Below are positions 8,852 to 16,407 of a stretch of 64,000 nt of DNA, in pieces; position 1 is the first letter of the stretch, and every line of letters starts with the position of its first letter. Where the stretch lies: the NCBI RefSeq assembly GCF_901538265.1, contig NZ_LR593886.1:6035738-6099737 (forward strand). Reading direction: 5' to 3'. Position numbers and translations under genes: made by a program. This DNA comes from Gemmata massiliana. GTDB taxonomy: Bacteria; Planctomycetota; Planctomycetia; Gemmatales; Gemmataceae. A model generated the notes under the pieces. That model had not been told where the DNA came from, made no database searches, and saw only the letters and a program-made list of their open reading frames with translations.

Positions 8852-11170
8852 ATGTCCCTCTCGCGAAACCTTCCTCTCTTCCTGCTCTCGCTCGCATTCG
8901 TTACGACCGGCTCCTCGGCGCGAGCCGCGGACTGGATTCACTGGCGCGGGCCGGAACAGAACGGGTTCTCGCGCGAGAAGAACCTGCCCGGCGAGTTCAA
9001 CCCAGCGAACAAAGCTCAGGGGAACGTCGTTTGGACCGCGCCTTACGGCGGGCGCTGTGCCCCGCTGGTGATGGACGGCCGCGTGTATGTCCTCCAGGGG
9101 ACCGGCAGCGGCCTGGAAGAAGCCGAGCAGATGGTCTGCGTGAACGAGAAGACCGGCAAACTGCTCTGGACCTACCGCGTCAACGTTTTCCACACCGACA
9201 TCGTGTCCACGCGGCTCGCCTGGGCACCACTCACCGGCGACCCCGCGACAGGGCACGTCTATGCTCAGACGACCGGCGGATTGTTGCTCTGTATCGACAA
9301 AGCCGGCAAACTCGTCTGGCAGCGCAGCCTGACCGAAGAATACGGTCGGGCCAGTGGTTACGGCGGGCGCATCCCGGCCCCGATCTTCGATAGCGGCCTC
9401 GTCATTGTCGGGATGATTAGCTCGAGTTGGGGTGACTTCGCACGCGGCACCAACCGGTTCGTCGCACTCGATGGCAAGACCGGGCAGGTGGTGTGGTGGT
9501 TCGACGCCGGGTTCCCCAGCAAGGAAACGTACTGCTCTCACCCGATCGTGGCCGTTCTGAACGGCCAGCGCGTCCTCCTGAGCGGAGGGGGTGACGGCTA
9601 CCTGCACGCCTTCAAGGTGCGAACCGGCGAGCGCGTCTGGAGTTATCAATATTGTGCGGGGGCAACGAACCCGGCCCCGATGGTAGACGGCAATCTCATT
9701 TACGCCGTCCACGGCGACGAGAACCCGGAAGGCGGTCCCTACGGTCGCATCATCTGCCTGGACGCCTCGAAGCTCGATAAGAGCGGCAAGCCGACGCTCG
9801 TGTGGGAGTTCCGGAAGTCGGTGCGGTTCGGCCTCGCGTCCCCCGCGCTGGCAGAGGGCCGGTTGTACGCTCCGGACGATGTCGGCGAACTGCACTGCTT
9901 CAACGCGAAAACCGGCAAGCCGTTGTGGAAGTACCGCTACGCGAACGAGGTCCGCGGCTCGCCGCTTGTTGCCGACGGGAAGATTTACATTAACGACGTT
10001 CAGCGTCGGATGCACATCATTACGCTCAAGGGTAACGAGAAGCCCGACGCGCTGGATACATTCGAGTATCAGTTCAAGGAACCCAAGGGGATCTACTCCG
10101 AAACCAACGGCACCCCGATTGCTGTAAACGGGCACGTCTATTTCGTTTCGGCCGCGAGCCTCTGGTGCCTCGGCCTGCCGGACGCCAAGCCGGAACCCGC
10201 AAAGTACACGCCGATGCCCGAAGAAACGCCGTTCAAGGAGAACGCGATCGCAGGCGCGCGTCTGTTCCCGGCAGACGTGGTGCTGAAGCCCGGTGAGAAG
10301 GTGCAATTCCAGGTGGTGTTCGTGGATGCGAACGGTCGTGAAGTGAAAGACAACCGCCCGTCGCCCGCTCCTGTGTGGTCGCTCCCGCTCCCGGCCAAGA
10401 CGCCCACGGGTGCCCAACCGCCCGCACTCCAAGGTACCGTCGCGAACGGAGAGTTGACCGTTGCCCCAGTGCCGTCCCAACAGGGGCACGTCGAGTTCGA
10501 TAGCGACGGAATTAAGGCTCGCGCCCGGGTTCGAGTCGCAGCGCTGGTTCCCTGGAAACAGGACTTCGAGAAAGCCCCCGCGGGTTCGTCCCCGGGCGGG
10601 TGGGTGAACGCCAACGGCAAGTTCAGCGTCGTGAAGCTCCCGGACGGCAACCAAGTCCTGATGAAGAGCAACAACGACCCGCGCCCGCCGCTCGCCAAGG
10701 CGAACGCCTTCATCACCATGCCAGACGCCGCGAACTACACGATTCAGGCCGATCTCATGGGGACACAGGTACGCGGGGGCATGGGCGACTTCGGGCTAAT
10801 TAACTCCCGCTACACGCTCGTTCTCGACGGCAAGACCGACCCGGACAGCAAGAAACGCCAGCTCCGACTGGTATCCTGGGAAGCCCGGCCGCGGATCACG
10901 CGCGTCGAGGACTTCGACTGGCAGCCCGACGTGTGGTACACTGCGAAGCTCACGATCGAGCACAAGGAGAAGACAGCGATCATTCGTGGGAAGGTGTGGA
11001 AGAAGGGCGATCCGGAACCGGAGGCCTGGACCGTCGAGCTCGAAGACCCCAGCCCGAACCGGGTGGGTGCAGCCGGATTGTATGGATACGTGACGAACAG
11101 CACCGCCATCGAGACCGGGGCCAACTGCTACTACGACAACATCGTGATTACCCCCAACGCCAAAAAGTGA
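8852..11170 (+). CDS. Secreted PQQ-like beta-propeller protein with C-terminal sandwich domain
   Basis: A 772-residue protein. GAGGAG before the ATG and a signal peptide (about 1-27, cut after ARA) fix the start. Residues about 28-450 form a propeller of PQQ-like (BamB-type) blades, with repeats such as GKLLWTYRV and GQVVWWFD. After a linker, residues about 560-772 look like a concanavalin/DUF1080-like beta-sandwich (DFEKAPAG near its start, YYDNIVITP at its end). No PQQ-dehydrogenase catalytic residues can be assigned, so a binding or scaffold role in the periplasm is more likely than alcohol oxidation. The gene lies 37 bases before a second propeller gene, probably in one operon. Confidence 0.85.
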   Translation: MSLSRNLPLFLLSLAFVTTGSSARAADWIHWRGPEQNGFSREKNLPGEFNPANKAQGNVVWTAPYGGRCAPLVMDGRVYVLQGTGSGLEEAEQMVCVNEKTGKLLWTYRVNVFHTDIVSTRLAWAPLTGDPATGHVYAQTTGGLLLCIDKAGKLVWQRSLTEEYGRASGYGGRIPAPIFDSGLVIVGMISSSWGDFARGTNRFVALDGKTGQVVWWFDAGFPSKETYCSHPIVAVLNGQRVLLSGGGDGYLHAFKVRTGERVWSYQYCAGATNPAPMVDGNLIYAVHGDENPEGGPYGRIICLDASKLDKSGKPTLVWEFRKSVRFGLASPALAEGRLYAPDDVGELHCFNAKTGKPLWKYRYANEVRGSPLVADGKIYINDVQRRMHIITLKGNEKPDALDTFEYQFKEPKGIYSETNGTPIAVNGHVYFVSAASLWCLGLPDAKPEPAKYTPMPEETPFKENAIAGARLFPADVVLKPGEKVQFQVVFVDANGREVKDNRPSPAPVWSLPLPAKTPTGAQPPALQGTVANGELTVAPVPSQQGHVEFDSDGIKARARVRVAALVPWKQDFEKAPAGSSPGGWVNANGKFSVVKLPDGNQVLMKSNNDPRPPLAKANAFITMPDAANYTIQADLMGTQVRGGMGDFGLINSRYTLVLDGKTDPDSKKRQLRLVSWEARPRITRVEDFDWQPDVWYTAKLTIEHKEKTAIIRGKVWKKGDPEPEAWTVELEDPSPNRVGAAGLYGYVTNSTAIETGANCYYDNIVITPNAKK

Positions 11171-11207
11171 CCCGATCAAACTCACACCCCGATCTCAGGA
11201 GCGAAAA

Positions 11208-12974
11208 ATGAAGCAGGTACTCCGATCGAGTCCGCCCCGGTTCGCCGCTCTTGTCGCCCTGGCCGCAGGTGCGCTCGCTCTGACCGTTGGGGGCACGGGC
11301 GAAGCGTGTCCCCCGAAGCCGTATCAGCCGGTGAGCACCTTCGTGGCGGTCGATCCGCCCGCTGGCCAACCCACGAGCAGTAAAAACGGTGTGGCCATGT
11401 TCGGCGGGACCGTGGCCCGCAACATGGTGAACCTCACCGACAAGAACATCCCCGGGAAGTTCGAAGCCGAAGACAAAGAAGTCCTCTTGTGGAAAGCCGA
11501 CCTCGGGTCGAAGGCCTACGGCGGACCGACCGTGGCCGGCGGGCGCATCTACGTCGGGACCAACAACCAGCGCCCGCGGAACGACCGCGACGTCCACCGC
11601 GCAAAAGACGGGGCGATCGAACCGGTCGATAAGGGCGTGTTGATGTGCTTCGACGAGAAGACCGGGAAGTTCCTCTGGCAGGCGGTCCACGACAAGCTGG
11701 AATCCGGGCGCGTGAACGACTGGCCCGAAGAAGGGGTCTGCGCTACACCAACAGTCGAGGGCGACCGTGTGTACTACGTCAGCAACCGGTGCACCGTGAT
11801 GTGCCTGGACGCCAACGGGTTCACGGACGGCAACCAGGGGTTCCAGGGCGAGAAATACAAAGAGAAGACCGACGCCGACATCGTCTGGCAGTACGACATG
11901 ATGAAGGAACTCAACGTGTTCCCGCACAACATGTCGGCGGGGTGCCCGCTCATTGTCGGCGATATCCTCTTCGTTCACACGGCCAACGGCGTGGACGACG
12001 GGCACTTGAACCTGCCCAGCCCAAACGCCCCGAGTTTCATCGCGCTCGATAAGAAGACCGGCAAGCTCCTGTGGAAGAACAGTCTGCCGGGCAAGAACAT
12101 CATGCACGGCCAGTGGTCGAACCCGACCTACGCCGAGATCGACGGTGTCAAGCAGGTGATCTTCCCCGGCGGCGACGGGTGGATCTACAGCTTCGTCCCC
12201 GAAACCGGCGAGCTGATCTGGAAGTTCGACGGGAACCCGAAGGACTCGGTGTACGAACTCGGGGGCACCGGCACCCGGAGCGACTACATCGGCACCCCGG
12301 TCATTTACGACAACAAGATCTACATCGGCCTGGGCCAGGACCCGGAGCACAGCACGGGGATCTCGCACTTCTTCTGCATCGCCCCGAAGAAGGACAAGAA
12401 GGGCGACATCTCGGGGGTGCTGGAGATGCGGACCAAGGGGGCGGACGGCAAGGACGTCATCAGCGAGAAGCCGAACCCGAACTCGTGCGTCGTCTGGCAC
12501 TTCGGCGGCGAGGAAACGCGCAAGTTCGCGCCCCGCGACTTCAAGTTCGGCCGCACGATGTCCACCGCGTGCATCGTGGACGACATCCTGTACATCTCCG
12601 AGTTGGCCGGTCAGATCCACTGCATGAACGCGAAGACCGGGGAGCACTACTGGAAGTACGACACCAAGGCGTCGATTTGGGGCTCGGCCTACTACGTCGA
12701 CGACAAGGTGTACCTCGCCACCGACGCAGGTGACTTGTTCGTGTTCAAGCACGAAAAGAAGCCCGCGAAGATCGACGAACTGGAAGGCATCACAGCGACT
12801 GAACTCAAGGAAGCCCGCAAGCAAATCAAGGCGCGGCAAGCTCAGGTAACCGACAAATATCTGCTCGCCAAGATCGAGCTCGATGCCCCGATCCGGTCGA
12901 CCCCGATCGTTTCCAGCGGTGTTTTGTACGTGATGACCGAGAAGACGCTGTACGCATACAAGGCAAAGAAGTAA
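11208..12974 (+). CDS. Secreted PQQ-like beta-propeller protein
   Basis: A 588-residue protein with AGGAG upstream of the ATG and an N-terminal signal region (about 1-34, ending near TGEAC). The rest is propeller blades of the PQQ/BamB type (GKFLWQAV, GKLLWKNS, GELIWKFDG, GEHYWKYD). Cysteines near the N-terminus (EACPPKP) could allow lipid attachment, but the surrounding residues are a poor lipobox. Function is unknown; such secreted propellers are numerous in planctomycetes. A perfect 13-bp hairpin follows the stop and should end the operon. Confidence 0.85.
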   Translation: MKQVLRSSPPRFAALVALAAGALALTVGGTGEACPPKPYQPVSTFVAVDPPAGQPTSSKNGVAMFGGTVARNMVNLTDKNIPGKFEAEDKEVLLWKADLGSKAYGGPTVAGGRIYVGTNNQRPRNDRDVHRAKDGAIEPVDKGVLMCFDEKTGKFLWQAVHDKLESGRVNDWPEEGVCATPTVEGDRVYYVSNRCTVMCLDANGFTDGNQGFQGEKYKEKTDADIVWQYDMMKELNVFPHNMSAGCPLIVGDILFVHTANGVDDGHLNLPSPNAPSFIALDKKTGKLLWKNSLPGKNIMHGQWSNPTYAEIDGVKQVIFPGGDGWIYSFVPETGELIWKFDGNPKDSVYELGGTGTRSDYIGTPVIYDNKIYIGLGQDPEHSTGISHFFCIAPKKDKKGDISGVLEMRTKGADGKDVISEKPNPNSCVVWHFGGEETRKFAPRDFKFGRTMSTACIVDDILYISELAGQIHCMNAKTGEHYWKYDTKASIWGSAYYVDDKVYLATDAGDLFVFKHEKKPAKIDELEGITATELKEARKQIKARQAQVTDKYLLAKIELDAPIRSTPIVSSGVLYVMTEKTLYAYKAKK

Positions 12975-12992
12975 CAACGATTGCTGTATTCG

Positions 12993-13024
12993 TACCGCCA
13001 CGGGATACATGTCCCGTGGCGGTA
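12993..13024 (+). terminator. Rho-independent terminator-like hairpin
   Basis: A perfect 13-bp inverted repeat (12993-13005 with 13012-13024) around a 6-base loop, followed by ATTATTT on the plus strand. It sits 18 bases after the stop of the second propeller gene and is well placed to end that operon. Confidence 0.8.
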
Positions 13025-13194
13025 TTATTTAACGAGCCTTTCTCGCCTCTTTATCCGTTCTCAATCACTCTCCGTAACTCTCGCGGTGCGCCGAAAACGA
13101 GTTCACCCGTTTGGCTGGGTTCGCCTTTCACCAATTCCGCACTCCGGGTATGACAATTCCCGCTGGGACGAGTGAACTGGAGAGAGCGGGACAA

Positions 13195-13674
13195 ATGAGC
13201 GACGAACTGCTGTGCTTCGAGGAATTGGACGTCGGTCGCGAGTGGGTGTCGCCAGAACGGGTCGTGAGCACCGAGGACATCGGCTGTTTCGCCGGACTCA
13301 CTGGGGACCGGAACCCGATTCACCTGGACCCAGAGTTCGCTCGCACCACACCCTTCCGCCGGTGCATTGCGCACGGGCTGCTCGGTCTCTCGCTGGCGGG
13401 CGGGTTGGCGGCGGGGGCACCGCCCGTGCGGACGGTCGCGTTCCTGGAGCTCCGAGAGTGGCAGTTCCGCGCGCCGGTCTACCCAGGTGATGCGATCCGG
13501 GTGACCAGCCGGGTGTTGGAGAAGCAACCCCAGGGTCGGGGGCGCCGGGGAACGGTGGTGTGGCAGATCCGTGTGCTCAACCAAAACGACCGCGTGGTGC
13601 AGGAGGGCGTAACGGCGACCCTCGTCGAAACAGCACAAAAGATAGCGCGATCCCCGAATTCGGCCGCCGCCTGA
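13195..13674 (+). CDS. MaoC-like hot-dog fold dehydratase
   Basis: A 159-residue single hot-dog domain. The hydratase motif GDRNPIHLDPEFA followed by CIAHGLL carries the catalytic aspartate and histidine of the MaoC/R-hydratase family, which hydrates 2-enoyl-CoA to 3-hydroxyacyl-CoA. The ATG at 13195 is chosen because GGAGAG lies about ten bases upstream and because the family starts here; in-frame ATGs at 13111 and 13150 would add a non-conserved extension. The neighbours do not indicate a pathway. The substrate is unknown. Confidence 0.85.
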   Translation: MSDELLCFEELDVGREWVSPERVVSTEDIGCFAGLTGDRNPIHLDPEFARTTPFRRCIAHGLLGLSLAGGLAAGAPPVRTVAFLELREWQFRAPVYPGDAIRVTSRVLEKQPQGRGRRGTVVWQIRVLNQNDRVVQEGVTATLVETAQKIARSPNSAAA

Positions 13675-13753
13675 CGGCACGTCTCGCGTTTTGGTGACAC
13701 GAGCGGTCCGAATCGCCCCTTCTCTCGCCCAGCCAATCTTCACACCGTTCCAT

Positions 13754-16312
13754 TCAGCGCCGTAAAGAATACAGCACGACGGCGCTGGCGATGCGAAGGG
13801 CGCTCTCCTTGTCGTGCCCGAGGCAGTCCGCGGACTTGTGCCCCTCGATCGCGCACCCGATGTCGTACTTGCTGTACACCACCACCCAGCGCCCGTCGAT
13901 CTTGATCCCTTCCAGCGCCACCGGGTACGTCCGCAGCTCCTTCTCGGCCCCGGTCCCCTCGGCGTTCTCGCGCCGGCACTTGACGCTCCCGATGTCGATG
14001 CCGGCCTGCGCCGCGATCCGGAATAGGGGCTCGTTCGCGGGGATCGTCACGAGTTTCTGATCCGGGAACATCTTCGCCATCGCCTCGCGAAACGATTGAT
14101 CGAACACGCGCCACTGCTTAATGTCGTTGCACGCCGCGTCTACGAGCAACAGCCCGCCGGTTTGCAGGTTCGCCTTCACGTTGTCCAGTTCGTCGGGTGT
14201 GAACTGGACCGGTTTACGCCCGTGTAAGTACATGAACTTGAACTTGGTCAGCTTGTCGTCGGACGGCGCGAGCACCTCACTGGTCAGGGCCACGTCGAGC
14301 TTCGCGTGTTGGCCCAAGTACGACATCAGGTTCCGCAGCGCGTCGGACGCCGGGGGCTGCTGCGCACTCGCGTCGCTGATGTACCGCAGTTGCAGTGCGC
14401 GGAACTTGCTCCGCGCGATTCCCGTGTTCTCGAGCGCCACCAACTTCGTCTGCGTGAGTTTGGGCTTGGGCAGTTCCATCCCGGTCGCGTAGGCGAGGAT
14501 GTTGCGCGCCAGACAGAACGCCTTCTCGCCGCGGTTCTTCGGGTCGCGCCCGTCCGCGGGCATGAACCGCCGTTCTTCCCAGTACCCGGCCAGCGGGCTG
14601 GGGCTGAAGATCGCGACCGTGCGGCACCCGCGGTCCAGGTACATCAGATCCGGGAAGTCGCCCGGGCCGACCCCGGGGAACATCTGCCAGATCGCGTGCT
14701 CCGGGGGCACGCGCTTGAGCGTGCTCCCGGGGAACAGTCGCCCCACGAGTTTCTCGAACGACGCGGCGAACTCTTTGTCCCCACAGCACGCCTCGGCCAC
14801 CAGGAACCCGCCCTCCTCGACGTACCGCTTGAGGATCTGTTCGGCGACGTCGAGGGCCTGGTCAGTCGGGCGCGTCACGAACGGTATCGGGCCGTGCCCG
14901 TTCAGGTACACGACCGGCGATTGCAAGAGCAGCCCGACCTCGGAGTCGATCTTGGCCTGGGTCGAGAGGTTCTGGAGGCGCATGTCGTACACTTGCCACG
15001 ACAGTGGAGCGCCGTCGAAGATCTCGCGCTGGGCGAACTCGACCAGATTGCGACAGTCGTTGTGCTTGCGGTTCCAGTTCGGCACACCGGTGATCGCGCC
15101 GTCGGGGTTGCGCTCGGTGAGGATCGCTTGGTCGCCCTTGCCGACCTCGCCCCGGATGTAGTTGCCCCACGCGAACTTGCTCACGAGCACCGGGGTGCGC
15201 CCCTTCGACAGGTACAGGAGCGCGAACGAGGTCATGATGACCGAGTAATTGCTGTCGATGCCCTTACGAGCACCGGCAGCCGAGTACGCGAACGAACCGT
15301 CGGGTTGTTGGAGTTTGAGCAGTTCAACGCAGCCCGCGCGGTACCAATCCATGCGGCCGATGAACCGCTGCCCGGAGAGGCGCCCCAGGCGCTCGATGCC
15401 GTAATAGTTGTAGAAGTACGACTTCCCCTCCTCGAAGTTGAAGTTGGCCCCGACGTAGAACAAGCCCTTCGCGAGTTCGGTGTTGTCCGAATAGATCCCA
15501 CACTTGGCCGCGATTCCCGTTACGGCGTCCAGTTGCTGCTCGCTCTGGTCCAGGCCCATGCTCGCGATGAGCAACCCGCACGCCCCGGCCACCGTCATCG
15601 TGAAACTCGGGTCTCTTTCAAACGTGGTGTACTTCCAGTAACCGGATTTCTCGTTCAGTTTGTCCGGGTACTGCGTGCGCGCGTAGAACTCCTGGATCTC
15701 CTTCCAGAGCTGGTCCTCGATCTTCACGCCCGCGGTCTTCGCGGCATAAAGTCCGAGCAGCGCGTACTGCGAGTTGGAGTTGTCCGAGTTAGCGCTGCCG
15801 GAGCCGATGGGGTAGCTCCAGCCCTGGAGCTTGCCCTTGCTGCGGATCGCCGTCTCCTTGAACCACTCCGCGTTCCGGGCGAGTTTGGGCAGATCCTTCT
15901 TGTCCCGCGATGCGAGCTGAGCCTCGGCCAGCGCCATTGTCTGAAGCGCGACGACATAAGTCTTGGTCGGGGTGATCTTACGGAGGTAGTCGAGGCCGCC
16001 TTTCACGGTCGGATCGTCGACCTTCACACCGGAGTTGAGGAGCGCGAGAATGGCCAGTGAGGTGGCCCCACCGTCCATGTCGGCGAAGTTCTTCAGAACG
16101 AGCGTTTCCCAGTTCCCGCTGCCCTTCGCGGCCTCAGCCTTGAGAAACGCTACGCCGCTGTCGATGGATTTTTTCACCTTATCGACGAGTTCGACGTCCG
16201 AGTTCGCGCCCCGCGGCTGAGCCGGTGCGGGTTGTGCAACAGTGGACGTGGGAAAAGCGAGCAATAACCCGACGCAGAGGGCAAAACCGACAGCCAACAG
16301 CGAACGGGTCAT
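13754..16312 (-). CDS. Large secreted DUF4159 protein with terpenoid-cyclase-like repeats
   Basis: An 852-residue protein with a signal peptide at about 1-27. Residues about 70-400 have the alternating helices of prenyltransferase/squalene-cyclase-type (alpha/alpha)6 barrels (VKGGLDYLRKI, GTPVLVSKF-like repeats). The catalytic DxDD motif of the cyclases is not seen, so this region is probably structural. The remainder carries two DUF4159-type modules (about 430-600, with VVYLNGHGPIPF and GGFLVAEACCGD; and about 650-850, with FMYLHGRKPVQF and GGLLLVDAACND), which resemble each other and suggest internal duplication. DUF4159 has a glutamine-amidotransferase-like fold of unknown role. The protein is likely periplasmic. 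Confidence 0.8.
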   Translation of the reverse strand: MTRSLLAVGFALCVGLLLAFPTSTVAQPAPAQPRGANSDVELVDKVKKSIDSGVAFLKAEAAKGSGNWETLVLKNFADMDGGATSLAILALLNSGVKVDDPTVKGGLDYLRKITPTKTYVVALQTMALAEAQLASRDKKDLPKLARNAEWFKETAIRSKGKLQGWSYPIGSGSANSDNSNSQYALLGLYAAKTAGVKIEDQLWKEIQEFYARTQYPDKLNEKSGYWKYTTFERDPSFTMTVAGACGLLIASMGLDQSEQQLDAVTGIAAKCGIYSDNTELAKGLFYVGANFNFEEGKSYFYNYYGIERLGRLSGQRFIGRMDWYRAGCVELLKLQQPDGSFAYSAAGARKGIDSNYSVIMTSFALLYLSKGRTPVLVSKFAWGNYIRGEVGKGDQAILTERNPDGAITGVPNWNRKHNDCRNLVEFAQREIFDGAPLSWQVYDMRLQNLSTQAKIDSEVGLLLQSPVVYLNGHGPIPFVTRPTDQALDVAEQILKRYVEEGGFLVAEACCGDKEFAASFEKLVGRLFPGSTLKRVPPEHAIWQMFPGVGPGDFPDLMYLDRGCRTVAIFSPSPLAGYWEERRFMPADGRDPKNRGEKAFCLARNILAYATGMELPKPKLTQTKLVALENTGIARSKFRALQLRYISDASAQQPPASDALRNLMSYLGQHAKLDVALTSEVLAPSDDKLTKFKFMYLHGRKPVQFTPDELDNVKANLQTGGLLLVDAACNDIKQWRVFDQSFREAMAKMFPDQKLVTIPANEPLFRIAAQAGIDIGSVKCRRENAEGTGAEKELRTYPVALEGIKIDGRWVVVYSKYDIGCAIEGHKSADCLGHDKESALRIASAVVLYSLRR

Positions 16313-16333
16313 AGCAGACTACCTCCGAGCACT

Positions 16334-16387
16334 AACGATCCCGCCCGCCGCATCACATTCTCAGTGCATTGAGAGGGCAGGATCGTT
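16334..16387. repeat. Compound hairpin between two minus-strand genes
   Basis: A 13-base arm at 16334-16346 pairs with 16375-16387 with one mismatch, and an inner TCTCA/TGAGA pair forms a second small stem. It lies between the end of purL (16408) and the start of the DUF4159 gene (16312). A T-run follows on the plus strand only, so it is an imperfect terminator for purL and could instead be an operator for the downstream gene. Confidence 0.5.
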
Positions 16388-16407
16388 TTTGGTGCCCCAT
16401 TATACAC

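Noticed and set aside
8816..10654. 612-codon minus-strand open frame
   Set aside because: It is antisense to the first propeller gene and has no domain.
11148..13010. 620-codon minus-strand open frame
   Set aside because: It is a mirror of the second propeller gene, with no recognisable domain; the plus-strand gene has signal, ribosome site and blades.
14306..16060. 584-codon plus-strand open frame
   Set aside because: It is antisense to the DUF4159 gene, of low-complexity Arg/Val/Glu composition.
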